Source: JADLHS01 sp964539515 (GTDB lineage: Bacteria; Verrucomicrobiota; Verrucomicrobiia; Limisphaerales; JADLHS01). Taken from it: a DNA stretch of 64,000 nt. The position numbers and the translations under genes are program-made. The DNA is taken from NCBI GenBank assembly GCA_964539515.1, contig CAZIJO010000007.1, forward strand, positions 1 to 64,000. Direction: 5' to 3'. Positions 1-8,912 of this stretch are shown piece by piece. Each line of letters starts with the position of its first letter. Positions within the stretch are counted from its first letter, which is position 1. The notes below the pieces were generated by a model. The model was not told where the DNA came from. It did no database searches and was given only the letters and a program-made list of their open reading frames with translations.

Positions 1-1092
1 GAGCGCCTCGTGCGTGCCGGCGGCGCCGCCGGGTTTTAAGTAATTGACGAACCAGTTGAAAATGTCGCCCACCGCCGACTGCCCGGCTTCGAGTCCAAAA
101 TGACCAGGTAATACGCTCCCGTCCACGATGCCGCACAGGCCGGGAACATCCGCCAGCTTCCGGGTGGTGGGCGAAATCGCAATATCGCAAGTGCTCGTGC
201 CGATGATCTTGACGAGGGTTCCCGGGGCCACGCCGGAACCGACGGCGCCCAGATGGGCGTCCAGGGCGCCGACCGCGACCGGGATGCCAGCCGGCAAACC
301 GGTCTTTTTCGCCCATCCCGCAGTGAGACCGCCAACTGCCCGGTCGATCGAATGCACCCGCGGCGTGAGCCGCGCGCGGAGTTGGGCAAGCTTGGGGTCC
401 AGTCGGGCGAGGAACTGAGTGTCCGGCCACCCACCCCAATTGGCATTCCACATCCCCTTGTGACCAGCGGCGCAAACGCCGGCAATGAATTTGTCCGGAT
501 GCGCCGTGCCGGTCAGCATCGCCGGCACATAGTCGGCAAATTCGACCCAGGCGTGGGCCGCATTGAAAACTTCCGGCGCCGTGCGGAGGCAATGCAATAT
601 TTTGCTCCAAAACCATTCGCTCGAATAGGTGCCGCCGCACTTGGCGAGAAACTGGGGCCGCATCTTTTGCGCAAGCGCCGTGATCTCGGCGGCTTCGTTC
701 ACACCGGTATGATCCTTCCAGAGCCACGCCATCGCCGCGGGGTGTCGGGCAAACCGTTTCTGGAAGGCGACCGGTTGACCATGCACGTCCACCGGCAACG
801 GCGTGCTCCCGGTCGTGTCCACACCGATGCCGACCACTTGGTCCGCCTTGAACCCGCGCACCCTTTTCTTGGCGGTGGCCAGGGCCTGCCGGATCGTGAG
901 CTCGGCGCCGACGGCATAGTCCGCCGGATGCTGTCGCGCGAGATTCGGATCGCGGGCAAGGATGACGCCCTGATCCCCGTGAGCGTAAGTCCAGGCAGCA
1001 CTGGCAATCTCGGCGCCGTTGTCAACATTGACGATGAGGGCCCGAACCGAGTTCGTGCCATAGTCGAGACCGATGGTGTATTTGGGCTCCAT
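1..1092 (-). CDS. araB: ribulokinase, C-terminus cut by window edge
   Basis: FGGY-family sugar kinase that phosphorylates L-ribulose to L-ribulose 5-phosphate in the cytoplasm. The frame is open from ATG at 1092 down to base 1 without a stop, giving 364 residues of a family usually near 550-560, so roughly the last third is outside the window. Visible family signs are the N-terminal phosphate-binding motif DYGTNSVR, the VDTTGSTP segment, the GTYSSEWFW region, FADYVPAMLTG and the GTSTCDI strand. It starts 17 bp after the araA stop on the same strand, so the two are almost certainly co-transcribed. The presence of araA immediately upstream supports the ribulokinase assignment over other FGGY kinases. 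Confidence 0.9.
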   Translation of the reverse strand, partial: MEPKYTIGLDYGTNSVRALIVNVDNGAEIASAAWTYAHGDQGVILARDPNLARQHPADYAVGAELTIRQALATAKKRVRGFKADQVVGIGVDTTGSTPLPVDVHGQPVAFQKRFARHPAAMAWLWKDHTGVNEAAEITALAQKMRPQFLAKCGGTYSSEWFWSKILHCLRTAPEVFNAAHAWVEFADYVPAMLTGTAHPDKFIAGVCAAGHKGMWNANWGGWPDTQFLARLDPKLAQLRARLTPRVHSIDRAVGGLTAGWAKKTGLPAGIPVAVGALDAHLGAVGSGVAPGTLVKIIGTSTCDIAISPTTRKLADVPGLCGIVDGSVLPGHFGLEAGQSAVGDIFNWFVNYLKPGGAAGTHEAL

Positions 1093-1109
1093 AAAATCAG
1101 TTGGCAGCG

Positions 1110-2624
1110 TCAACAAGTGAATCCGCCCCGCAAGCCGTAAGCAACTTCATTCCAGTCCAGCTCCTGTTTGAGCTGCCGAAGTTTCGTATCAGCATCAATG
1201 ACCACGAGTTCGATGCCGGCGATCGCCGCAAAGTCTTCAATCATTTCCGTCGTCACCGCCTGGCTGAAACCGGTGTGGTGCGCGCCGCCGGCGTAAAGCC
1301 ACGCCGCCGCCCCGATGGGCAGATTAGGTCGCGGCACCCAAACCGCGCGCGCCACGGGCAGTTTGGGCATCGGCTTCTCTGGCGCGACCACGTCCACTTC
1401 GTTCACCAGCAGGCGATGGCGATTGCCCAGGTGGACCAAGGAAGCGTTGATGGCCGGGCCGGCTGGGGTGTCGAACACAAGGCGCACCGGATCCGCCTTG
1501 CCCCCAATGCCAAGCGGATGCACCTCGACGGACGGTCGGCCCTTCGCCAGGCTCGGACAGATTTCCAACATGTGCGAACCGAGGACGGCAGGGCGCTTCG
1601 GGTTCAGATGATACGTGTAATCCTCCATGAACGACGTCCCGCCGCGAAGCCCCGCGCCCATGACCTTCAAGGCCCGGACAAGCGCACACGTCTTCCAGTC
1701 GCCTTCGGGACCGAAGCCGTAGCCCGCGGCCATCAAGCGCTGCGCGGCAATTCCCGGCAACTGCGCCAAACCGTGCAAATCTTCAAATGTGTCCGTGAAA
1801 CCTTTGAACCCTCCGGTTTGCAGAAATGAACACAGGCCGGCTTCGATGCGGGCAGCCTCGCGCAATGAATCCCGCCCTGGGCCGCGCTTGCGGAGTTTGG
1901 TAGCCAGGGAGTACTCCGCTTCATACGCGGCGACTAATTGGTCAATTTCCCTGGCGGAAACGGCGTTGACGCTTTGCACCAGGTCGCCCACGCCGTAGCC
2001 ATTGCCGGAATCCCCAAACTCAATTTGTGCGGCCACAGTGTCACCTTCGGTTACGGCCACTTCGCGCATGTTGTCACCGAAGCGGGCAAACTTGGCGCCC
2101 TGCCAATCGTGCCAGGCGGCCGCCGCCCGACTCCACGCCCCCACTTGCCCCTGCACGGCCGGCGCTTGCCAGTGACCCACGATCACTTTGCGGTTTCGTC
2201 GCAGCCGGCTCATGATGAAGCCATGCTCCCGGTCGCCATGCGCGGCCTGGTTCAGGTTCATGAAGTCCATGTCAATCGTCGACCACGGGAGGTCGCGATT
2301 GAACTGGGTGTGCAAGTGCGCGATGGGTTTGCGCAATTGCTTCAGGCCATTGATCCACATCTTCGATGGCGAGAACGTATGGCACCAAGTGAGGAGGCCG
2401 ATGCAGTCGGGGGCATGATTGGCGGCCTGGCAAACTTCGGTGATGGCGTCCGGGGTTACCAGCACGGGGCGGAACACAACCCGCACGGGAATCGCCTTCG
2501 CCGCGTTGAGGGCCGTGGCGATGGATTGCGAATGGTTCGCAACCGCTTTGAGGATGTCCGATCCGTAAAGCTGCTGGCTGCCGGTGACGAACCAAACTTC
2601 GAGCTGCTTCAGGTCAATCTTCAC
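1110..2624 (-). CDS. araA: L-arabinose isomerase
   Basis: Converts L-arabinose to L-ribulose, the first step of arabinose use. At 504 residues it has the normal family length. The metal-site and catalytic landmarks are all present: MEDYTYHL (first Glu), HMLEICPSLA (second Glu), VHPLGIGGK (His) and HHTGFSQA near the C-terminus (second His). The start is GTG (2622-2624) with an AAGGA element about 7 bp upstream; the overlapping ATG two bases upstream is out of frame. It lies 139 bp downstream of xylA and 17 bp before araB. The xylA-araA gap contains a GCCGGC-AGA-GCCGGC inverted repeat at 2698-2712 without a T-tract, so it is not called as a terminator. Confidence 0.95.
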   Translation of the reverse strand: MKIDLKQLEVWFVTGSQQLYGSDILKAVANHSQSIATALNAAKAIPVRVVFRPVLVTPDAITEVCQAANHAPDCIGLLTWCHTFSPSKMWINGLKQLRKPIAHLHTQFNRDLPWSTIDMDFMNLNQAAHGDREHGFIMSRLRRNRKVIVGHWQAPAVQGQVGAWSRAAAAWHDWQGAKFARFGDNMREVAVTEGDTVAAQIEFGDSGNGYGVGDLVQSVNAVSAREIDQLVAAYEAEYSLATKLRKRGPGRDSLREAARIEAGLCSFLQTGGFKGFTDTFEDLHGLAQLPGIAAQRLMAAGYGFGPEGDWKTCALVRALKVMGAGLRGGTSFMEDYTYHLNPKRPAVLGSHMLEICPSLAKGRPSVEVHPLGIGGKADPVRLVFDTPAGPAINASLVHLGNRHRLLVNEVDVVAPEKPMPKLPVARAVWVPRPNLPIGAAAWLYAGGAHHTGFSQAVTTEMIEDFAAIAGIELVVIDADTKLRQLKQELDWNEVAYGLRGGFTC

Positions 2625-2763
2625 ATGTCGATCCTTCGGCGACCTTCACGCCCCATCCCATCTTGTTGGCTTGGGTAATGACCAGCCGCTGCTGGCAGCC
2701 GGCAGAGCCGGCGCCGGCCGGCCGCGCGACCGAATGCGGCTCGCTGCCCCGGACAACCACCAT

Positions 2764-4077
2764 TCAGATGAACTCGTTGATGAGATTTTCCAAGAACTCC
2801 TGCCGCCCGCTGACGTTGGGCGTGATCTCGCCTTGCTTGAGCATGTAGGCTTCGAGCTCTTTCATCGTTGCCTTGCCGGATTCAATTTTGGCGCCGATGC
2901 CCGAATCCCACGACGCGTAGCGATTCTTTACAAACTCCGCCAGCCGTCCGTCCTTGCGGATGGCCGCGGCGATTTTCAATCCGCGGGCAAAGGCATCCAT
3001 GCCGCCGATATGGGCGTGAAAAAGATCTACCGGCTCAAAGCTCTCGCGGCGAACCTTGGCATCAAAATTCACCCCGCCGGTTTTGAAGCCGCCGTATTTC
3101 AAAACGGAAAGCATCGTGTAGGTCGTGAGGTAAACACTTGTCGGAAATTGGTCCGTGTCCCAGCCAAGCAGTTCATCCCCGGTGTTGGCGTCAATGGACC
3201 CGAGCGCACCCGCGGATCCCGCCACTTCGAGCTCGTGCTGCATGGTGTGCCCCGCCAAGGTGGCGTGATTGGTCTCGATGTTGAGCTTGAAGTGCGGCAG
3301 CAAATCATACTCCCGCAGAAAGTTCAGGCACGCGGCGGCATCGGAATCGTATTGATGCTTGGTCGGCTCCTTCGGCTTGGGCTCGATGTAAAACTGGCCC
3401 TTAAAACCAATTTCCTTCTTGTAAGCCACCGCCATGTGCAACAGGCGGGCCAGGTGCTCCAACTCCCGCTTCATGTCCGTGTTCAGCAGGGTCATGTAAC
3501 CTTCGCGGCCGCCCCAGAACGTGTAGCCGGCGCCGCCGAGCTCATGCGTGACCTCGAGCGCCTTCTTGATTTGCGCCGCGGCAAAGGCGAACGCATCGGC
3601 ATTGCAGCTGGTGCCGGCGCCGTGCATGAACCGCGGGTTGGAAAACAAATTGGCCGTGCCCCAGAGCAACCGGACGCCGGTGCGTTTCTGCTCCGCTTTC
3701 AACACCTTGGCGACGGCATCCAGATTCTTGTTGGTTTCGCGCAGGTTCCGGCCTTCCGGGGCCACGTCGCGGTCGTGCCAGCAATAGAACGGGGCGCCGA
3801 GCTTCTCGATGAACTCGAACGCGACGCGGGCGCGCTTCTGAGCGTTGGCGACGGAATTCGAGCCATCATCCCACGGGCGGACCGCCGTCCCCGGGCCAAA
3901 CGGGTCTGAACCCACGCCGCGAAACGTGTGCCAGTAAACCACGGCAAAGCGGAGCTGATCCCGCATGGTCTTGCCTTCGACGATTTCGTCCGGATTGTAA
4001 TGTTTGAACGCGAGCGGATTGCGGGAGGTTTTGCCTTCGTAGGCGATTTTGGAGATTTTGGGAAAGGCGGATTGCAT
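2764..4077 (-). CDS. xylA: xylose isomerase
   Basis: Metal-dependent isomerase interconverting D-xylose and D-xylulose. The encoded 437 residues match the long (class II) family. Active-site segments seen are CYWHTF-like YWHTFRGVGSDPF, EPKPKEPTKHQYD, NIETNHATLAGHT and DANTGDELLGWDTDQF, which carry the metal-binding Glu, His and Asp residues. I chose ATG at 4077 because MQSAFPKISKIAYEGKTSRN aligns with the N-terminus of known class II enzymes; an in-frame TTG at 4101 would add eight residues. Neither start has a clear Shine-Dalgarno sequence. It heads the xylA-araA-araB run and has a 400-bp leader region. Together the three genes point to growth on arabinoxylan-type pentoses. Confidence 0.95.
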   Translation of the reverse strand: MQSAFPKISKIAYEGKTSRNPLAFKHYNPDEIVEGKTMRDQLRFAVVYWHTFRGVGSDPFGPGTAVRPWDDGSNSVANAQKRARVAFEFIEKLGAPFYCWHDRDVAPEGRNLRETNKNLDAVAKVLKAEQKRTGVRLLWGTANLFSNPRFMHGAGTSCNADAFAFAAAQIKKALEVTHELGGAGYTFWGGREGYMTLLNTDMKRELEHLARLLHMAVAYKKEIGFKGQFYIEPKPKEPTKHQYDSDAAACLNFLREYDLLPHFKLNIETNHATLAGHTMQHELEVAGSAGALGSIDANTGDELLGWDTDQFPTSVYLTTYTMLSVLKYGGFKTGGVNFDAKVRRESFEPVDLFHAHIGGMDAFARGLKIAAAIRKDGRLAEFVKNRYASWDSGIGAKIESGKATMKELEAYMLKQGEITPNVSGRQEFLENLINEFI

Positions 4078-4477
4078 AGCGATTGGGTTGGTTTGGATCA
4101 ATGCGGCAGACCAGGCGGGAACGCGGCCGACCGGTCAGGCCGGAGTTTCGACGCCCTGATTATCATGCGATTCATGTTGAGTGCCATCGGAGTCAGTTCA
4201 CGTGCGGCAGCAACGGTTCGCAGTGGGCCACAACTCAGCCCGCCCTTCGCAACTGCCAACTGCCGTACGGCATGCGCATCTTGGAGGGAAAGGCTTTGGT
4301 TGGCAATCCTCCGTCGCGAAAAGTCGGGAGGAGAATTCCATTGGTCATGGCCGCGGTTAACCTTGATTGCCGAAGCGGATGATACGGGCGGAAAGGATGC
4401 CCTCGCAGTTTGGTGAGCACCTGGCCCGGTTCGGTAGTCACACTTCCGCGATCAGCGGTCGATGCCGTGGCTTTATG
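4078..4477. other. intergenic region upstream of xylA
   Basis: About 400 bp between the end of the response-regulator gene and the xylA start. I see no convincing gene. A GATAAT hexamer on the minus strand (4159-4164) could be a -10 element about 75 bp before the xylA start, but no good -35 sits upstream. The region is the expected place for pentose-operon control; no operator could be named. Confidence 0.3.
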
Positions 4478-5131
4478 TCACAGCCGCGACTTGTTGTCAT
4501 AGGCAAACTTGAGCAAGCTGTGACTGCCGCTGAGACCGAGTTTGGCGCTGATATTCTGCCGATGGGTTTCCACGGTGCGCACAGCGCAATCAAGTAGTCC
4601 GGCGATTTCCTTGCTCGTCTTGTCATCCGCAACGAGTTTCAAGATACGCAGTTCGGTCGGCGTGAGCTCATCCAGCCCCGGCTTGTGGCGGCGGAGGTGT
4701 TCGTTACCATTCCGCCGGCGCAGAATCATTCCCGAGAGCGACGGGCTAATGAAGGTTCGCTCCTCCGCCACCGCCCGGATCGCGCCCAGCAATTCTTCCA
4801 CCGCATTTTCTTTCAAGACGTAGGCGCCAATGCCGAGATTGAGCGCTTCATTCAGGAGCGCCTCGTCTTCGTACATGGTCAGCAAGACGAGCTTCGCGGG
4901 TGTCTTGTTGACCGACAATTTCCGCGCGACCTGCAGGCCAGTGAGCTTGGGCATGTTCACGTCCAGGATCGTGACGTCGGGCCGCAGTTCGCGCATGAGC
5001 CGCAACGCCGTTTCGCCGTCGCCGGCCTGCCCCACCAGCTTCAGGTTGCGGTCCGTCGCAATGACTTCGCACAGACCCCGCCGGAAAATCGGATGGTCAT
5101 CCGCGATCAGAATTTGCAATGGTGAACTCAT
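4478..5131 (-). CDS. NarL/FixJ-type response regulator
   Basis: Cytoplasmic transcription regulator of 217 residues with an N-terminal receiver domain and a C-terminal LuxR-type helix-turn-helix. The acidic pair is in ILIADDHPIF, the phospho-acceptor is Asp57 in TILDVNMPKL, and the conserved Lys is in YVLKENA. The HTH around residues 155-205 contains LTPTELRILKLVADDKTSKE and the recognition segment VRTVETHRQNISAKLGL. Start chosen at ATG 5131 because the receiver domain begins at once; the frame extends upstream to 5155. It follows the sensor kinase gene after about 79 bp and is its likely partner. Targets are unknown; the pentose genes lie just downstream. Confidence 0.9.
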   Translation of the reverse strand: MSSPLQILIADDHPIFRRGLCEVIATDRNLKLVGQAGDGETALRLMRELRPDVTILDVNMPKLTGLQVARKLSVNKTPAKLVLLTMYEDEALLNEALNLGIGAYVLKENAVEELLGAIRAVAEERTFISPSLSGMILRRRNGNEHLRRHKPGLDELTPTELRILKLVADDKTSKEIAGLLDCAVRTVETHRQNISAKLGLSGSHSLLKFAYDNKSRL

Positions 5132-5210
5132 GGGCTCTATCGGGCAGCGTAGCAAGCCCGCTGCGGGAACGCAATTCCTGCATCCATGCCCGAAGCCACG
5201 GCGCGGCGGT

Positions 5211-8200
5211 TCATTTCACCGGCACCACGATCGTGATGCGGGTGCCCTTGCCCGGATGGGAATCGAAAGTAACCTCGCCGCCAAGGGTGTGGACGCGCTC
5301 GGTGATGTTTCCCAGTCCGGCGCCGGCCGCAAGATCGGCTTCCGCACTGGCAGCGGCAAAGCCGCAGCCATCATCCGTGATCACCAGCCGAAGCGAACCG
5401 TTTTCCCGGTTGGCCCGGATCGTGGCCACCGTGGCCCGGGAATGCTTGACCACGTTGCTGAGGCTTTCCTGCACCACGCGATAGAAATGAATTTCGAACT
5501 CGGGTCGGAGCGCCCCGTCAAGGTCGTCGAGTTCGGCGTGGAATACGATCGTCGTGGATTCGGCCAACTTCCGCACCATCGCCGTAATGGATTTGGTGAG
5601 GCCGAGTTCGTCCAGTTGAAAGGGACGCAGGTTTTGTGCGATTTCGCGCACCTCACCGATGGCAGCGGAGGCCAGGGCGGAAACCTCGCCGATTTGCGCC
5701 GCCATTTTATCGGGCTGTTCTTTCTGGGCCAGCGCGAGCGCCGCCCGGTTCTTGATGACCAGCAGATTCTGCCCGAGGCTGTCGTGCAATTCGGTGGCAA
5801 TGCGCTGACGTTCCCGCTCCTGCGAATCGATCAGCTTGCGCGCGAAGGCTTCCTGGGCAGCGCGGCGGCGCTCCAATCGCCGGATGCGCCAGACATAAAC
5901 GGCCGGCCCGGAGCCCAGGAACAGGAAGAGCGTCAACCCGCGAAACCAGTTCGTTTGCCAGAAGGCTGGCTCGAAAACCAGCGCGAGCATGGCGCCCGCT
6001 TCGTTCCAAACCCCGTCGTTATTCGCGGCATGGACGGAAAACTCATAGCGGCCCGGCGGCACGCGCGAGTACGAGGCCACACGATTCTGGCCCGCCTCAA
6101 CCCAATCCGCATCGTATTTCGCCAGGCGATACCGGAACCGGACGAGTTCGGCCTCCGAGGGACTGATGCCCGTGAAGCGAATCTCCACGCGATGTTGTCC
6201 GGGTGGCACTTGGAACGCACGAGGCGGCGCACTCTGGGGCTCGCGGGCCACGCCATCCACGGTGATTTCCTCGATCCGCACCAGGGGTGGACTGGCGGGT
6301 CGGGCAAAGCGCTTTGGATCAATCATCACCACGCCGCTGCGCGTGCAAAACCACAGCCGACCATCGCGGGCCTTGATCGCGGCCGGCTGATACTCCGTCC
6401 ATGAGTCAGGGCGTGGCAGGCCATCATTCCGGCCAACCAAGGTGCCGTCCACGACGCCTATCTTTCCCGCCAGCAATTCGTGCAAGCGTGCGGTCGCCAC
6501 GCGCCACAAGCCGGCGCGGGTGCCCACCCAGAGAAAATGATCGTCGTCTTCAATCAACAGGGTCACCGTATTGTCGGGCAGACCTTGCTGCATGGTCACC
6601 GCATGAAATCTCGAGCCGTCCCAGGCACCGAGGCCGCCGCCAAGGGTGCCGGCCCAAAGTGTGCCGCGTGAATCCACGACCAGCGCCGCCACGAACCGAT
6701 GAGGCAACCCATCACTCGTCCCCCAGCGGGCGACCTGCCCCTGGCGAATGCGGTTCAAGCCATCTTCCGTTCCCGCCCAAATGGCGCCGTCCTGGTCTTG
6801 AGCAAGGCAATGAATCCCGTTCAACCAGAGCCCATCGTTGGTGGTGTAGCACGTCAGGTTCGTGCCCGAGAAATACTCCAACCCGCCTTCACGCGTGCCA
6901 CGCCACAAGTCACCCGCGCGATCCACGAATAATGCGCGCGTGCCGCTTTTGCCCCCGATGCGCTCGACCACCTTGCCGTCCTCGACGCGCGCGAGCATTC
7001 CTTTGTACGTCCCCGCCCACATCCCGCCGGCCCGGGCGGCCATCAATGCGGTCGGAAACGCATAATTCTCGACATACGTCGGAATCGTCAGCGGCGTGAA
7101 CGACTCCCCATTGAAGCGATGCAGCGTCCAGCCCATGACGTTCACAAAGATATCGCCGGCGGAATCCTCCCCGACGCTGGCCAGGCTGAGCGCCTGCAAG
7201 CCGTGCTTGCGATTGAATAATTGCAGGCGCGGTTCGCGCAGGCGATACACGCCGGCCCCATTCATCCCCAACCAGATATTGCCATCCCGATCCTCGCAAA
7301 ACCCGATGGCGCGATTGCCCTCCAGGCCGTCTGCCTCACTTACTTCCGTCAAGACGCCCGCACGAAGGCGGAAGGCGCGATTGCGCGAACGCGCCCCCAC
7401 CCAGATGTCGCCATTGCGCGCGGCGAAAATGGTGCCGCAGCGTTCCCCCCCAAAGTCCGCCACTTCGGACCAGGCTTCGCCCTCCAGCTTGAAGAGTCCC
7501 CGCCCATCGACCAATCCCCAAAGCTGCCCATCCGGTGTCGTGGTGATGAATTGGGGTGCAGGGGACACCCGAACCGGCTCGAGTTTGCCATCAAGACACC
7601 GCCACAACCCATTCCCCCCGGCGAGCCAAAGACCACCTTCGACTGCCGCACACAAGTCGAGGATGAGCCCCGGATCACCACCTTTCAGCGACACCACTGC
7701 CAGATTGGTTCCATCCCAGCGCAAGAGCCGGTTGGCATCGTGGAACCAGACCAAACCCGCTTTGTCCTCCGTAGGATGCTGGTAATACTCCGGTGGCGCG
7801 CCCGCGCCAAGGGTGGTGACCTCGAACGTGCCGTCGCGATGGCGAAACAGCCCCCGGCGCGAACTGATCCAAAGCACGCCGCGCCGGTCTTCGTGCATCC
7901 AGTAAATGTCATCCCCGAGAAAATCAGGCGTGCTGGCCGAATTAAAAACTTTGAAACGCACCCCGTCAAAGCGCGCCAATCCATTGGCGGTGCCGAGCCA
8001 GAAATAGCCCGTGTGCGATTCAACGATGGCGCGGACGGTGTCATCCGGGAGACCGTCGGCGGTCGTCCAGTTCCTGAGCAGATAGCGGTCTGGTCGGCTG
8101 GTGGTGTTTTCAGCGGCGGACGTACCATCCGCAAAAGCCAGCAAAAACACGCAAATCAGCCACCAGATAGGGGCACGCGCTAGATTCGGCGCTGATTGCG

Positions 8201-8222
8201 ATGTTGGTTCGACGGATGACAC
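5211..8222 (-). CDS. propeller-type sensor histidine kinase (Reg_prop/Y_Y_Y/HisKA_3)
   Basis: Membrane sensor kinase of 1003 residues. An N-terminal hydrophobic segment (about 18-36) exports a long domain of repeated GTANGLARFDG/GTRAGLWR-type blades (about 45-630), followed by a Y_Y_Y domain (about 640-760; YRLAKYDADWVEAG and PPGRYEFSVHAAN). One transmembrane helix (about 762-782) leads to the HisKA_3 dimerisation helix with the phospho-accepting His in IATELHDSLGQN. The ATPase domain at the C-terminus has ESLSNVVKHSRA (N box), TDDGCGF and GLGNITERVHTLGG. Start is GTG at 8222. This architecture resembles the polysaccharide-sensing regulators of Bacteroidota, but here the DNA-binding part is a separate protein encoded downstream. 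Ligand unknown; a glycan breakdown product is an inference from the xylA/araA neighbours. Confidence 0.93.
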   Translation of the reverse strand: MSSVEPTSQSAPNLARAPIWWLICVFLLAFADGTSAAENTTSRPDRYLLRNWTTADGLPDDTVRAIVESHTGYFWLGTANGLARFDGVRFKVFNSASTPDFLGDDIYWMHEDRRGVLWISSRRGLFRHRDGTFEVTTLGAGAPPEYYQHPTEDKAGLVWFHDANRLLRWDGTNLAVVSLKGGDPGLILDLCAAVEGGLWLAGGNGLWRCLDGKLEPVRVSPAPQFITTTPDGQLWGLVDGRGLFKLEGEAWSEVADFGGERCGTIFAARNGDIWVGARSRNRAFRLRAGVLTEVSEADGLEGNRAIGFCEDRDGNIWLGMNGAGVYRLREPRLQLFNRKHGLQALSLASVGEDSAGDIFVNVMGWTLHRFNGESFTPLTIPTYVENYAFPTALMAARAGGMWAGTYKGMLARVEDGKVVERIGGKSGTRALFVDRAGDLWRGTREGGLEYFSGTNLTCYTTNDGLWLNGIHCLAQDQDGAIWAGTEDGLNRIRQGQVARWGTSDGLPHRFVAALVVDSRGTLWAGTLGGGLGAWDGSRFHAVTMQQGLPDNTVTLLIEDDDHFLWVGTRAGLWRVATARLHELLAGKIGVVDGTLVGRNDGLPRPDSWTEYQPAAIKARDGRLWFCTRSGVVMIDPKRFARPASPPLVRIEEITVDGVAREPQSAPPRAFQVPPGQHRVEIRFTGISPSEAELVRFRYRLAKYDADWVEAGQNRVASYSRVPPGRYEFSVHAANNDGVWNEAGAMLALVFEPAFWQTNWFRGLTLFLFLGSGPAVYVWRIRRLERRRAAQEAFARKLIDSQERERQRIATELHDSLGQNLLVIKNRAALALAQKEQPDKMAAQIGEVSALASAAIGEVREIAQNLRPFQLDELGLTKSITAMVRKLAESTTIVFHAELDDLDGALRPEFEIHFYRVVQESLSNVVKHSRATVATIRANRENGSLRLVITDDGCGFAAASAEADLAAGAGLGNITERVHTLGGEVTFDSHPGKGTRITIVVPVK

Positions 8223-8326
8223 GGCACCAGACTAGAGATTCGGAGCGCGGCTGACAACGATGCGGCGTTCGCCGGGTCGCGGGGCGTGCCGAGAGCGGAG
8301 TTTGCCCGCGAAAAATCAACTGGCGA

Positions 8327-8905
8327 TCATTCCTTTTGTTGCCCGTCCGGGTAAAAATTCTGGGCGATCAACTTTCCCGCCTCCAGTTTCGCGCGCGCTT
8401 TCAGGTAGCCACTCGGAAAATACGAAACGGCCTCACCTTCAGGTTGATCATTCACGAGTTCCAACTGTTCGGCCATTATCCCGTTCTCATGCCAACGGCG
8501 AAAGGTACCTTGCAGTTTGCCCTCCACCACGGTGGCCTCCGACAACTTCGCACCGCTGGGATACCACTTGCTGCGCCGGCCGTCCGAAATGCCATGGCGG
8601 AAATGTTCGCTGACTTGAATTTGGCCGTTGGTATAAAATCCCTGCGACAAGCCATGCAGCTGACCATTGGACACGGCCGAGCGCGAACGGATCATGCCGT
8701 CCGTTCCATAATCCAGCATGAAGCCCGTAAAGGGGTTGGCATCTCCCACCCGATGCAATCGACCGCTGAGCAGCACCAGATTCGTTCGCGCCATTTCCGT
8801 CTCCCCGGTTTGCGGGGCGTCCGGTGACCGGCGGAACGCGATGATCGCAATGAGAACCAGCGACGCAAGCGCGGCGAGCAGAAAGAGTTTGCGGGAGGTC
8901 TTCAT
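8327..8905 (-). CDS. membrane-anchored MORN/YwqK-repeat protein
   Basis: 192 residues. An N-terminal hydrophobic helix (about residues 7-24) probably anchors the protein facing outward. The remainder is built from repeats of the MORN_2/YwqK kind: GFYTNGQIQVSEHFRHG, SKWYPSGAKLSEATVVEG, RWHENGIMAEQLEL and SYFPSGYLKARAKLEAGK. Repeats of this kind form extended beta-structures and occur both in secreted proteins and in proteins labelled YwqK-type antitoxins; nothing here supports a toxin-antitoxin role. The gene begins 7 bp after the preceding gene, so it is the last member of the 8.3-22.3 kb cassette. Function not known. Confidence 0.75.
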   Translation of the reverse strand: MKTSRKLFLLAALASLVLIAIIAFRRSPDAPQTGETEMARTNLVLLSGRLHRVGDANPFTGFMLDYGTDGMIRSRSAVSNGQLHGLSQGFYTNGQIQVSEHFRHGISDGRRSKWYPSGAKLSEATVVEGKLQGTFRRWHENGIMAEQLELVNDQPEGEAVSYFPSGYLKARAKLEAGKLIAQNFYPDGQQKE

Positions 8906-8912
8906 ATTCCGC

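Noticed and set aside
2698..2712. GCCGGC-AGA-GCCGGC inverted repeat after xylA
   Set aside because: Three-base loop and no T-tract; GCCGGC is self-complementary and expected in such GC-rich sequence, so it is not called as a terminator.
4830..6404. Long plus-strand open frames antisense to confident minus-strand genes (also near 12201-14087 and 14895-16922)
   Set aside because: They mirror GC-rich genes with clear domains on the other strand, are rich in Arg/Pro/Gly, and show no family motifs.
8327..8905. YwqK-type antitoxin role for the MORN-repeat protein
   Set aside because: It has a membrane anchor and no toxin gene beside it; the label would rest on repeats alone.
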